Source: Deferribacteres bacterium | GTDB taxonomy: Bacteria > Zhuqueibacterota > Zhuqueibacteria > Zhuqueibacterales > Geothermadaptataceae | DNA: 40,239 bases | Direction: 5' to 3' | Assembly (NCBI GenBank): GCA_020633655.1 | Contig: JACKDF010000016.1 | Span: forward strand, 1-40,239 | Shown here: in pieces, positions 1 to 8,598 of the stretch | Numbering within the stretch: the stretch's first letter is position 1 | Layout: the number at the start of each line of letters is the position of its first letter | Made by a program: the position numbers and the translations under genes | Notes under the pieces: generated by a model | The model's input: only the letters and a program-made list of their open reading frames with translations | What the model was told of the DNA's origin: nothing | Database searches by the model: none

Positions 1-165
1 TTTTACGGCTTTACCGGAACATGAAACCTTCCCTTCCTGAATTAAAATTTGAATATAGGAACGGCTTACACCGGGTAGATTTTCGGCAATAAATTTATCG
101 ATACGTTTCGGAGTTTGATCGGCAGGAACTGAAATTTTTACTTCAGGAGTGGGATTATCGGTCAT
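1..165 (-). CDS. RluD-family 23S rRNA pseudouridine synthase, N-terminal fragment (S4 domain)
   Basis: This is the first 55 codons of a gene that runs off the left edge of the window. The ATG is at 165. Residues about 15-55 read as an S4 RNA-binding domain, with the characteristic RIDKFIA, GVSRSYIQ and IQEGKV segments. RluA/RluD-type pseudouridine synthases begin this way, with an S4 domain ahead of the catalytic domain, and they modify uridines in 23S rRNA. The gene directly follows lspA on the same strand, 48 bases downstream, which is a very common bacterial arrangement. The catalytic domain with its Asp motif lies outside the window, so the exact subfamily (RluD, RluC or another S4 protein) cannot be fixed. 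The family call rests on the S4 sequence and the neighbour. Confidence 0.8.
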   Translation of the reverse strand, partial: MTDNPTPEVKISVPADQTPKRIDKFIAENLPGVSRSYIQILIQEGKVSCSGKAVK

Positions 166-213
166 TATTTCAAACTGAAAATTTTGCGCCCATTGAATCG
201 TATGAAAAAACGA

Positions 214-744
214 TTAATTAGAATGCCAGATGTCGTGCTCTTCACTATCTCCAATAGTTTTAGGACGATATGGAATGCGGGAATTATCCTGCTGCGAAGC
301 ATCTTTTTCAAAAAGTACGAGAAATATGAGAAGCGTCATTCCAATTGAGACGCAGATATCAGCCACATTGAATACCCAAAAACGATACGCTCCCCAGCCA
401 AAATCCAAAAAATCAACGACACGCCCGTACATAAAACGATCGATCAAATTTCCAATCGCCCCTCCCAGTACAAGAGCAAGTGACATCCGTGAAAGGAATC
501 GTTCGTTACGGATACGGTAGAGAAATATCAGGATTACAATGCTGGCAATGGTGGAGAAGAGAGTAAAAAACCAGGGTCCGGCCAATCGAATGCCAAAAGC
601 CATACCCGGATTTTCAATATAGGTCAAACGAAAAAAATCTCCCCCTACTTTGATACTTTCGTACAGAACAAAATTGGACTTTACCAACAATTTGGTGAGC
701 TGGTCAAGTACGACAGCACCCAATGTAATGAATAACACGCGCAA
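214..744 (-). CDS. lspA: Lipoprotein signal peptidase (signal peptidase II)
   Basis: Inner-membrane aspartic protease that removes signal peptides from lipid-modified prolipoproteins. The 176-residue length is normal. Four hydrophobic segments are visible at about residues 3-17, 58-76, 88-105 and 127-146. The conserved GNLIDR (98-103) and VVDFLDF blocks are present. D111 in VVD and D129 in FNVAD match the catalytic dyad. The start is a TTG at 744, preceded by AGGGA seven bases upstream; a GTG two codons in is an alternative. The C-terminal tail after residue 147 is short, charged and probably cytoplasmic. The window encodes several lipobox proteins (11277-12152, 14573-15328, 25175-25891) that would be substrates. 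It sits between the DksA-like gene and the rluD-like gene and is probably co-transcribed with both. Confidence 0.96.
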   Translation of the reverse strand: MRVLFITLGAVVLDQLTKLLVKSNFVLYESIKVGGDFFRLTYIENPGMAFGIRLAGPWFFTLFSTIASIVILIFLYRIRNERFLSRMSLALVLGGAIGNLIDRFMYGRVVDFLDFGWGAYRFWVFNVADICVSIGMTLLIFLVLFEKDASQQDNSRIPYRPKTIGDSEEHDIWHSN

Positions 745-759
745 GGATGCGTCCCTGTT

Positions 760-1131
760 TTATAATTTTTCTTGTTTTGATTTACAGCTAATGCAAAGTG
801 TGGCGTGGGGGACGGCTTTCAGACGTTCAGGGTTGATCAATTCACCGCACCCGCGACAAATTCCGTAGGACTTATCTGCAATTCGTTCAAGTGCACGTTC
901 GAGATAATCGAGGAGTTTACCTTCTCGTCCGGCGAAAAAGTATTTTTTTTCCCGCTCCATATTATCTGTTCCCTGATCTGCCATATGATACGAATAAGGC
1001 GTATGATCCTCAACACTGCCGCTGTTGCTCACGCCAGGCTCGCGCAATTGCCCTAACTCTTTGAGAAGTTCGTTTTTTTTCTCGTTAATTAAATCTTCAA
1101 AGTATTTTAAGTCTTCCTTGGACATAGCCAT
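760..1131 (-). CDS. DksA/TraR-family C4 zinc-finger protein
   Basis: 123-residue protein of the DksA/TraR/YteA family, whose members bind in the secondary channel of RNA polymerase and alter transcription, often with ppGpp. The N-terminal third (5-30) is a charged helix. The C-terminal zinc finger uses C92, C95, C113 and C116 (CRGC and CISC). A family-typical helix precedes the finger (LERALERIADKSYGIC). An SD-like AAGGAGG lies nine bases before the ATG at 1131. Its place between ileS and lspA recurs in many genomes. The acidic coiled-coil tip of true DksA (DxxDxA) is not evident; residues 51-60 read ADQGTDNMER instead. I therefore call the family and not dksA itself. Confidence 0.9.
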   Translation of the reverse strand: MAMSKEDLKYFEDLINEKKNELLKELGQLREPGVSNSGSVEDHTPYSYHMADQGTDNMEREKKYFFAGREGKLLDYLERALERIADKSYGICRGCGELINPERLKAVPHATLCISCKSKQEKL

Positions 1132-1257
1132 AGGACCTGCCTCCTTTTAAAAGATCCAGACTCATCAGCAGAAAAGTCTACCGACTTCCATTCCTAACTT
1201 TCCGCAAAACTCGCCCCAAATACTTTGCTGCAGTATGTGCTGCTAATATAAGAAATT

Positions 1258-4200
1258 TTATATTCTTTTAATAGCTAAAGTAATTTCTTTTCCATCAATT
1301 TTCCACTCTTTTGCAACTTCAAAGCCATCAACCTTCGCATTGATTTGCTCAGAAAGCGTTTCAGTTTGAATATAGCTTTGCATTGAGGTAAATGCGTTTT
1401 CGAGCTCAGGATGTGTACTTGAATAACCAACTATAATCCGGTCAACAACTTCGTAACCCGCGTCTTTACGCATATTCTGGATGCGATTTACAAATTCGCG
1501 AGCATAACCCTCGGCAATTAATTCCGGAGTCAGTGCAGTATCCAATGCGACCGGATATGTCCCTTCCATCGTGGCGATTAGCCCATCAGCACCCTCTGCA
1601 ACAATGCGTACATCGTCTTTTTCTATATATCCTTTCACACCATTGCTATCGATGTGCAATTCACCTTTGGACTCCAGTTCGTTGATGGCAGCTGTTGGAA
1701 GATCACGAATAACCTGTGCTACAGCGTTTACATTTTTCCCGAATTTTGGACCTAATTTTTTAAAATTCGGTTCCGCTTTTTTCGACATCAATTCACTGGC
1801 ATCGTTGGCATAGGTTATTTTTTTAATGTTTAACTCTTCCTGAATGAGGCCTAACATTTCATCAAGTTGCGTTTGCTGTTCCTGCGTTTTTGTCACAACG
1901 ATAAGCCGGGACAAAGGTTGACGAACTTTTACACCAGCATCATTGCGTAGTGAGCGACCGGATAAGACAACATCCCGTACAAGGTCCATGCGATTTTCCA
2001 GTTCTTCGTCACGGAATTTATGTGCTTTTGGCTGGGGAAAAGTTTCGAGATGCACGCTCTCCTGCGCTTCGTTGGAATCAGCTGTTAAATTACGATATAT
2101 TTCTTCACTGAGAAATGGCGCAACGGGAGCGATCAGTTTTGCAACGGTCAACAGAACTTCGTACAAGGTTTGATAAGCAGCTAATTTGTCTTCGCCAACT
2201 TCAGATTTCCAAAATCTGCGTCGGTTGCGTCTAACATACCAATTAGAAACATCGTCGACAAGATAATCGCTTATGGAACGAACGAGTTTGGTTATATCAT
2301 ATTTTTTCAGATAATCATCCACTTGTTTCACAAGACGATTCATCCGGCTGATTATCCAGCGGTCAATCTCAGGCCGAGATTCGATGGCAACGAGATTCCC
2401 GGAATCGTAGCCGAAATTGTCAATATTTGCATACATTGCGAAAAAATTATAGGTATTCAATGCCGTTCCAAAAAACTTGCGCACAACTTCAGCAACACCT
2501 TCTTCATCGAATCGTGTCGGTAACCACGGTGGGCTTACAGCCATCAAATACCAACGGGCAGCATCAGCGCCAAATTTTTCTATTACCTCAAAGGGATTCA
2601 CAGTGTTTCCCTTGCTTTTCGACATTTTTTGACCGGTTTTGTCAAGAATCATTTCCAGTGAAATACATGACTTGTAACATGTCTGGTCGAAAAGCAAAGT
2701 TGAAATTGCCAGCAGTGAATAAAACCAACCACGTGTCTGATCCACCCCTTCGCTGATAAAATCTGCAGGGAAATTGTGTTTGAAAATTTCTTTATTTTCA
2801 AAAGGATAATGCCATTGTGCAATGGGCATGCTGCCGGAGTCGAACCACACATCAATGACCTCAGGTTCCCGTATCATCGTGCCTTTGCACTTCGTACATG
2901 GGAAATTGAGGTTGTCCACATACGGTTTATGTAAATCATTAATCTCCAAAACTCCAGCGCGCTCTTTGAGCTGCTCAATACTACCAATACACTCTGTATG
3001 ATTACACGAATCACATTTCCAAATGGGCAACGGTGTACCCCAAAATCGCTCCCGTGAAAGTGACCAGTCGATGTTATTGCGCAACCACTCACCAAAACGC
3101 TTTTCTCCCACTTCCTTTGGGTGCCAGTCAATCGTTGCATTTAATTTCTGCATGCGATCTTTCAACTTCGTTGTAGCGATATACCACGATTTGTAGGAAT
3201 AGTAAATCAAAGGTGTACTGCATCGCCAGCAATGGGGATAAGAGTGCGTATGACTCTCCGATTTCATTAAAATCCCGGACGCCTTCATATCTTTGATTAT
3301 GTTAGGATCCGCTTCTTTGAAAAACTGACCCGCATAGGGCTTTATTCGCTCATCAAATTTGCCGTCCTTCATGACAGGATTCAGATGAGGGAGGTTATGT
3401 TTTTTTCCCACCTGATTGTCTTCTTCACCGAATGCCGGTGCGATATGCACAATTCCTGTTCCATCATCAGCTGTCACAAAATCTGCCGTTACAGTGAAGA
3501 AAGCATCTTTTTCAGTTGGTAAAAATTCAAATAACCGTTTATAGCGCTGTCCGGCCAACTGTGAGCCTTTGTATGTCTGGCGAATCTTGTATTCGCCAGT
3601 AAGGCAGTCAAGGCGGCTCTTGGCTAAAATCAGCTTTTCACCCTCGTGCTCCACTAGAACATATTCCAAAGTTGGATTTAATGCCAAAGCGACATTCGAG
3701 ATCAATGTCCAGGGTGTAGTCGTCCAGACAAGAAACGAAGTTTTCGGGTCATCAATTAATTGCATGCGAACGAATACGGAAGGATCATCAATATCTTTAT
3801 AACCCTGGGCGACTTCATGACCTGAAAGCGGTGTCTCACAACGCGGGCAGTAAGGGATAATTTTATGACCTTCATAAACCAAACCTTTTTCCCAAAGTTG
3901 TGATAATATCCACCACACCGATTCGATGTATTTATTATCATAGGTAATATATGGATCGTCGAGATTGATCCAGTACCCCATACGCCGCGTAAGTTCATCC
4001 CATTCGCTTTTATATTTCCAAACCGACTCGTGGCATTTCTGGTTGAACTTCTCAACGCCGTATGTTTCAATATCATCTTTTTTAGTGATTCCGAGTTCTT
4101 TTTCAACCTCAATTTCGACAGGTAAGCCATGCGTATCCCATCCTGCTTTCCGCTCAACACGGTAACCTTGCATAGTTTTCAAACGGCAGACGAGATCTTT

Positions 4201-4392
4201 AACCGTTCGTGCCAGCACGTGATGAATACCTGGACGACCATTAGCAGTTGGTGGGCCTTCGTAAAAAACAAATGGATTCTCGGCATCACGGCTTTCTATA
4301 CTTTTTTCGAAAATCCTGTTCTTTTCCCAAAATTCAAGGATTTCTTTTTCAATTGCGGGAATATTAAATCGTGTTCCTAATTCTTTGTACAT
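1258..4392 (-). CDS. ileS: Isoleucyl-tRNA synthetase, type 2 (GxHH signature)
   Basis: Class I aminoacyl-tRNA synthetase that charges tRNA-Ile. The 1044 residues and the sequence fit the longer, eukaryote-like IleRS2 type. Order along the protein: GPPTANG at 46-52; the HIGH-equivalent at 55-58; GWDTHGLPVE at 84-93; the CP1 editing domain, with WTTTPWTL at 223-230 and DDGTGIVHIAPAFGEED at 309-325; metal-binding-like CxxC pairs near 182-185, 388-391, 460-463 and 499-502; DVWFDSG at 514-520; KMSKSKGN at 589-596; then the anticodon-binding helical domain. The HIGH motif is G-I-H-H, with Gly and His swapped relative to H-x-G-H (see findings). The ATG at 4392 has only a distant GGAG. No T-box fits the 78-base upstream gap. 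Confidence 0.97.
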   Translation of the reverse strand: MYKELGTRFNIPAIEKEILEFWEKNRIFEKSIESRDAENPFVFYEGPPTANGRPGIHHVLARTVKDLVCRLKTMQGYRVERKAGWDTHGLPVEIEVEKELGITKKDDIETYGVEKFNQKCHESVWKYKSEWDELTRRMGYWINLDDPYITYDNKYIESVWWILSQLWEKGLVYEGHKIIPYCPRCETPLSGHEVAQGYKDIDDPSVFVRMQLIDDPKTSFLVWTTTPWTLISNVALALNPTLEYVLVEHEGEKLILAKSRLDCLTGEYKIRQTYKGSQLAGQRYKRLFEFLPTEKDAFFTVTADFVTADDGTGIVHIAPAFGEEDNQVGKKHNLPHLNPVMKDGKFDERIKPYAGQFFKEADPNIIKDMKASGILMKSESHTHSYPHCWRCSTPLIYYSYKSWYIATTKLKDRMQKLNATIDWHPKEVGEKRFGEWLRNNIDWSLSRERFWGTPLPIWKCDSCNHTECIGSIEQLKERAGVLEINDLHKPYVDNLNFPCTKCKGTMIREPEVIDVWFDSGSMPIAQWHYPFENKEIFKHNFPADFISEGVDQTRGWFYSLLAISTLLFDQTCYKSCISLEMILDKTGQKMSKSKGNTVNPFEVIEKFGADAARWYLMAVSPPWLPTRFDEEGVAEVVRKFFGTALNTYNFFAMYANIDNFGYDSGNLVAIESRPEIDRWIISRMNRLVKQVDDYLKKYDITKLVRSISDYLVDDVSNWYVRRNRRRFWKSEVGEDKLAAYQTLYEVLLTVAKLIAPVAPFLSEEIYRNLTADSNEAQESVHLETFPQPKAHKFRDEELENRMDLVRDVVLSGRSLRNDAGVKVRQPLSRLIVVTKTQEQQTQLDEMLGLIQEELNIKKITYANDASELMSKKAEPNFKKLGPKFGKNVNAVAQVIRDLPTAAINELESKGELHIDSNGVKGYIEKDDVRIVAEGADGLIATMEGTYPVALDTALTPELIAEGYAREFVNRIQNMRKDAGYEVVDRIIVGYSSTHPELENAFTSMQSYIQTETLSEQINAKVDGFEVAKEWKIDGKEITLAIKRI

Positions 4393-4470
4393 AATTCGGG
4401 TATAAACTCCAGGATGTAATTTCTTGTGTTTTGCAATCCTTATCGGATTGAAAGCTCGATAAAGGTCAAG

Positions 4471-5295
4471 TTAATCTATTTTTGCAACAGTTCGCTGGAT
4501 CAGAGTTGTCAACTTGGGTTCAGCTTCACCTGCGATACGAATGATTTCAGCGATATTCGCGGGTTCAAGTGCATCAGGAAAGCATGCATCGGTGATAACT
4601 GAGAATCCCAATACTTTCATAGCGCTGTGAACCGCAACGATAACTTCAGGAATAGTCGACATCCCAACTACGTCGGCACCGATGGTGCGCAAAAAGCGAT
4701 ATTCTGCTCGAGTTTCCAAGTTAGGCCCGGAAACAGCGACATACACGCCCTTCTGAATTTTTATTTTCTCATCGAGGGCTATTTGTTCAACCAGTGCGAT
4801 CAAATCTTTTGAATAGGGTTCACTCATATCGGGAAAGCGAGGTCCTAATTCATCTTCATTTGGGCCAATCAAAGGATTGTCGCCAAGCAGGTTGATATGA
4901 TCGGCGATCACCATAATGTCGCCAGGTGTATAATTCGGATTCATTCCACCACAAGCATTGGAAACGATCAGCGTTGTGCAGCCCATTTGTTTCATCAACC
5001 GAACAGGAAAGGTAATCTTCTGCATTGAATACCCTTCATAGAGATGAAAACGGCCTTGCATTGCCACAACATTTTTACCACTCAAATGGCCGAAAAGCAA
5101 TCGTCCTTCATGGGTTTCAACTGTAGAAAGTGGAAAATGAGGGATTTCAGAATACGGAATGGCAGTTTCAATATCAATTTCAGAAACTAATCCACCTAAT
5201 CCCGTACCGAGTATGATTCCAACTGTCGGCTTCAACCGGGTTTTGCTATCTAAAAATACTTTTGTTTCGTTCAATTTTTTTAGAAGTTCCGACAT
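4471..5295 (-). CDS. punA: Purine-nucleoside phosphorylase (trimeric, human/PNP-II type)
   Basis: Reversible phosphorolysis of purine nucleosides in purine salvage. The 274 residues fit the trimeric low-molecular-mass PNP family. Visible family blocks are GTGLGGL (30-36), HEGRLLFG (62-69), MQGRFHLYEGY (79-89), SNACGGMN (112-119), SGPNLET (189-195) and VGMSTIPEVIVA (210-221). E194 corresponds to human E201. The position matching human N243 is Asp (D236, in VITDACFP), which may change base specificity. I chose the ATG at 5295 because TGGAGTG lies just upstream. A GTG at 5322 would add nine residues but lacks a ribosome-binding site. It lies upstream of ileS and downstream of divIVA on the same strand. 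Confidence 0.93.
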   Translation of the reverse strand: MSELLKKLNETKVFLDSKTRLKPTVGIILGTGLGGLVSEIDIETAIPYSEIPHFPLSTVETHEGRLLFGHLSGKNVVAMQGRFHLYEGYSMQKITFPVRLMKQMGCTTLIVSNACGGMNPNYTPGDIMVIADHINLLGDNPLIGPNEDELGPRFPDMSEPYSKDLIALVEQIALDEKIKIQKGVYVAVSGPNLETRAEYRFLRTIGADVVGMSTIPEVIVAVHSAMKVLGFSVITDACFPDALEPANIAEIIRIAGEAEPKLTTLIQRTVAKID

Positions 5296-5458
5296 CGTAT
5301 TCACTCCATTCGAGGAAATCACAATAGTTTATAAATATTGCAATTATATCAAGTAATTATGCACTCCAGGCTGATTGGAGGAAGAAATAAAATAAATATA
5401 TTTTTGCTATTATGCAACTTGCAGTTCAAAGTAAATTGTTAAGCTTTTTAAATGCCGA

Positions 5459-6130
5459 TCAGGTCAAATACTGGTTTTTAATTCTGGGCAATTTGGCCGT
5501 CTTTTTCCCATCCAGTTTGTCATCATCACCATCATTTGACTTATCATCCTCTGAATTGTCATTGATAATAATAGAATCTTTTTGATTCTTTAATTTGTCA
5601 GCCGATCTCAAGGATGAATTTTCTTGCTCGTTTCCCTGTTTGGCTTGTTTAGGCTTTTCAACTTCGTCAACGAACCCCTTGTCATCCAACTCCAACACGC
5701 CAATCAATTCCATTTGACTTTCAAGCAAATGGCGCAGGCGGCGCGCAAAACTTTCCTTTTGAGCACGAACAATGATTATATCATTTTTAATTTTCTCCAG
5801 ATTTCGACGTGATTCTGCCAAAATCTTCTCTGCTTTCAACTCAGCATCGCGAATAATTAAATCAGCCTCCCGTTTGCTGTTTTCACGCGAGGAATTTAAA
5901 TTTTCCTGTGCGCTAACCAGCGTATCCTTCAAACTATCCTCCACCCTGCGGTAGTCCTTTAGCTGAGTGCGCAATTTTAATACTTCGTCTGCTAATTGCG
6001 TTTTCTCCCGAACAACGGATTCAAATTCATCCGCGACGACTTCGAGGAAAGCTTCAACTTCCACGGCATCATATCCGCGAATCGACTTCTTAAATTCTTG
6101 TTTTTTTATATCTAAGGGTGTAAGTTTCAC
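5459..6130 (-). CDS. divIVA: DivIVA-domain coiled-coil protein
   Basis: 223-residue DivIVA-domain protein. These cytoplasmic scaffolds sense membrane curvature and recruit division or growth factors in Gram-positives; in Gram-negatives the role is less clear. The N-terminus begins MKLTPLDI and has FKKSIRGYD at 13-21, the family's membrane-targeting and dimerisation region. A long heptad-rich coiled coil runs from about residue 25 to 140. A low-complexity acidic and lysine-rich tail follows (about 155-223) with several Asp/Asn runs. I place the start at the GTG at 6130 because GGAGCG sits just before it and other family members start MKLTPLDI. An in-frame TTG four codons upstream is less likely. 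The neighbours yggT and yggS form the common yggS-yggT-divIVA order. Confidence 0.9.
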   Translation of the reverse strand: MKLTPLDIKKQEFKKSIRGYDAVEVEAFLEVVADEFESVVREKTQLADEVLKLRTQLKDYRRVEDSLKDTLVSAQENLNSSRENSKREADLIIRDAELKAEKILAESRRNLEKIKNDIIIVRAQKESFARRLRHLLESQMELIGVLELDDKGFVDEVEKPKQAKQGNEQENSSLRSADKLKNQKDSIIINDNSEDDKSNDGDDDKLDGKKTAKLPRIKNQYLT

Positions 6131-6163
6131 AGTACGCTCCAAATTAAAATTTCATTCATCATC

Positions 6164-6457
6164 TTAAAAGGAATTCGCCAAATCAAACAAAGTGCGCACA
6201 AGGAAGGATTGCAAAAACTGCAACACGATGATAACGATGATGGGGGAAAAATCCAGTCCCGCGAAAGGGGGTACATACTGTCGCACATACCCTAAAACAG
6301 GCTCAGTAATCCGATATATAAACTGAACAATCTGATTATTCGGATCAACTCGAATCCAGGAAAGCACCACATGTGCTATCATCACGTAAGTATAAAGGGT
6401 AAAGGCGATATTCAACAGTTTGGCGATTGCTGTGAAAAAATTTGCAAATACGAACAT
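6164..6457 (-). CDS. yggT: YggT-family small membrane protein
   Basis: 97-residue integral membrane protein of the YggT/YlmG family, linked to cell division, nucleoid or chloroplast distribution and osmotic tolerance, with no settled biochemical function. Two hydrophobic segments are evident, at about residues 3-33 and 68-92. Between them is the family's signature region, including VLSWIRVDPNNQIVQFIYRI and TEPVLGYVRQYVPP. That region matches the usual S-W-[IV] and TEP-L-P-R pattern. It lies 15 bases downstream of yggS and 33 bases upstream of the divIVA start, so it is very likely in the same operon. Confidence 0.92.
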   Translation of the reverse strand: MFVFANFFTAIAKLLNIAFTLYTYVMIAHVVLSWIRVDPNNQIVQFIYRITEPVLGYVRQYVPPFAGLDFSPIIVIIVLQFLQSFLVRTLFDLANSF

Positions 6458-6472
6458 AATTACTCTCTAAGA

Positions 6473-7150
6473 TTATTGTTTTGAAAAAAGTGCCCTTCCA
6501 ATACGAAGCATATTCGCACCCTCCTCAATGGCAATTGGATAATCATCTGACATCCCCATTGACAGAAAATCCATTCTGACGTTGGGTAAATCTAAGGTTT
6601 TGATTTCTTCAAATAAATCTCGTAACAGACGGAAGCATGCCCGAATTTTGTTTTCATCCTCGGTAAGTGCACCTATAGTCATTAAACCACGAATGTGCAC
6701 AGATGGTAACGCTCGAATTCGCTCCACAGCCTGTATCGTTTCTTCTGGTGCAAATCCGTATTTTGAAGATTCGCCAGAAGTGTTAACTTGAACAAGAATA
6801 TTCATCGATTTGTTGCATTTTTTGCACTCAATCTGAATTTTTTCAGCTAAGCGCACACTATCAACTGATTGAATCATGTCGAACAAGGGAATCACTTTAT
6901 GCACCTTGTTCGTTTGCAAATGACCAATAAAATGCCAGGTCGCTTCTTTATTTACAGATTCAATTTTTGCAACAGCATCTAAAACCCTGTTCTCACCAAA
7001 AAGTGATATTCCGTTTTCAATCGCTTGCTCAACAAGTGCTGCAGAAACAGTCTTACTCACTGCAACGAGTTGGATCTCGTTTGCATCACGGTTAGTTTTC
7101 TCGCAACACTCGGCAATGCGTTGTTTTACAGTTAATATTGAGTCTTTCAT
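6473..7150 (-). CDS. yggS: YggS/PLPBP-family pyridoxal-phosphate homeostasis protein
   Basis: 225-residue single-domain fold-type III PLP protein. The family binds pyridoxal 5'-phosphate and keeps vitamin B6 and amino-acid pools balanced; no catalytic activity is established. K33 in VAVSKTVS is the predicted PLP lysine. Other family motifs are FGENRVLDA (51-59), WHFIGHLQTNK (72-82), VNTSGESSKYGF in the middle, GLMTIG, and the phosphate-binding MGMSDDYPIAIEEGAN and RIGRALF near the C-terminus. Length and motif order are normal. It is the first gene of the yggS-yggT-divIVA group. The 146 bases upstream, up to folC, show no obvious terminator or promoter. Confidence 0.95.
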   Translation of the reverse strand: MKDSILTVKQRIAECCEKTNRDANEIQLVAVSKTVSAALVEQAIENGISLFGENRVLDAVAKIESVNKEATWHFIGHLQTNKVHKVIPLFDMIQSVDSVRLAEKIQIECKKCNKSMNILVQVNTSGESSKYGFAPEETIQAVERIRALPSVHIRGLMTIGALTEDENKIRACFRLLRDLFEEIKTLDLPNVRMDFLSMGMSDDYPIAIEEGANMLRIGRALFSKQ

Positions 7151-7296
7151 GCAATCGTTAGGGTCGTATAAAATAAAGAAATATAACTGCCTGCCACCCG
7201 AAATGCAATAAATTATTTGTTAACTGATCTGTAGTAAAATTTACAAATCACAGGTTAAAAACTTCCATTCGCTTCCTTTTTTTTTCCGTAGAGCAG

Positions 7297-8598
7297 CTAT
7301 GATAAGCGATGCGAATCTTCGTCTAAGAGGGATTTTAGTTGTACTTGTTTATGCAAAAATTCACCAACCACATAGTGCGAACCAGTAACAACAAGAACCG
7401 TATTCCTATCAAGTAATGACACCGATTGTAAAAAAGCATCGATTACATCTGCAGCATTTGACGCGGAGATACCAATTTCAGAGGCAATTTTCTGCAATAT
7501 GTTGCCCCGCAGACCACGGGACGTTTGTGGAGTAATACAAATACATACGGGATTGAGACGGAGCAAGTGAGCCAGCGAAAGCTTTGCATCTTTATCTTTT
7601 AACATTCCGATAAGAAAAATGAAGTTCCGATTGGCAAAGATTTGTACCAGGCTTTCTACTAAACAAGCCATACTCGCAGGATTGTGGGCAACATCGAGAA
7701 CGATTGTTGGAGTTTTTCGCCACATCTGAAATCGTCCTGCAAAAGCAAATTTTTGCAAACCATAATCGATACTCTCCGCGAAGCACGGAAATACCTTCTG
7801 CATTTTATCGATGGCAGAAAGCGCAGTTTTGATATTCGAGATTTGGTGCTCTCCTATCAGCGGCGTCTCAACAGACCATGTCTTATCCCCATATTCAACT
7901 TCAAGACCCATTCCAAGCGCTGAAAAACCAATACATTTTACTCCAATTTTCTTGTTCGGGACAAGCTCGACGGCCAGTTCATCACAACGTTTTTTAATGA
8001 CGGTTTCTGCTTCTGGAGGCAGATCACCAATTATACAAGGAGCACCTGGTTTGATTATACCACTTTTTTCAAATGCTATTTTCTCCAGTGAATTCCCCAG
8101 ATAATCGGTGTGCTCAAGCGAAATTGAGGTAATGATGCTGCACAGTGGGTCAACTATGTTTGTAGCATCAAAACGTCCGCCGAGTCCAACTTCAATAATG
8201 GCCAATTCGACATGAAATTTTGCAAAACAGTGGAACGCAAGCAGGGTGAGCGCCTCAAAGTATGTTGCCTCTTTTGCTAAAAGAACTGGTTGGATTTCAC
8301 GGAGATTTTGCTCAAAATCGTGCTCGTCGACATCGCTACCAGCGATACGAATACGTTCAGTTGGGGTTACTAAGTGTGGCGAAGTATACAAGCCGATACG
8401 ATAACCTGCTCGCAGATAAATAGATTCCAATAATCGGGCAACTGAGCCTTTACCATTGCTACCAGCAATATGGATGACAGAGAATTTCTTTTGCGGGTGT
8501 CCAAGTTCATCGGCGATTGCCCACATGCGTTCCAGGCCAAGCTTCCAACCGAACATGCCCAATGAATCCAGGTAGTGTTGAATTTCAGCGGATAACAC
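7297..8598 (-). CDS. folC: Bifunctional folylpolyglutamate synthase / dihydrofolate synthase
   Basis: 433-residue Mur-ligase-superfamily enzyme that adds glutamate to dihydropteroate or folate, ATP-dependent. The P-loop AGSNGKGS is at 45-52. The folate and Mg-binding loop YTSPHLVTPTERIRI is at 75-89. Further blocks are EVGLGGRFDATN (middle), SLEHTDYLG, EKSGIIKPG, GRFQMW and VLDVAHNPAS, all family hallmarks in the expected order. The start is a GTG at 8598, with GGGAGA about seven bases upstream. It is the first gene of the left-hand minus-strand block. Upstream it faces the divergent plus-strand receptor gene across a 173-base shared promoter region. Confidence 0.95.
   Translation of the reverse strand: MLSAEIQHYLDSLGMFGWKLGLERMWAIADELGHPQKKFSVIHIAGSNGKGSVARLLESIYLRAGYRIGLYTSPHLVTPTERIRIAGSDVDEHDFEQNLREIQPVLLAKEATYFEALTLLAFHCFAKFHVELAIIEVGLGGRFDATNIVDPLCSIITSISLEHTDYLGNSLEKIAFEKSGIIKPGAPCIIGDLPPEAETVIKKRCDELAVELVPNKKIGVKCIGFSALGMGLEVEYGDKTWSVETPLIGEHQISNIKTALSAIDKMQKVFPCFAESIDYGLQKFAFAGRFQMWRKTPTIVLDVAHNPASMACLVESLVQIFANRNFIFLIGMLKDKDAKLSLAHLLRLNPVCICITPQTSRGLRGNILQKIASEIGISASNAADVIDAFLQSVSLLDRNTVLVVTGSHYVVGEFLHKQVQLKSLLDEDSHRLS

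Noticed and set aside
4393..4470. Possible T-box or terminator hairpin before ileS (CAATCC/GGATTG at 4434-4450)
   Set aside because: The gap is only 78 bases, too short for a T-box. The hairpin has a six-base stem and no T-run on the minus strand, so it is neither a T-box nor a clear terminator.
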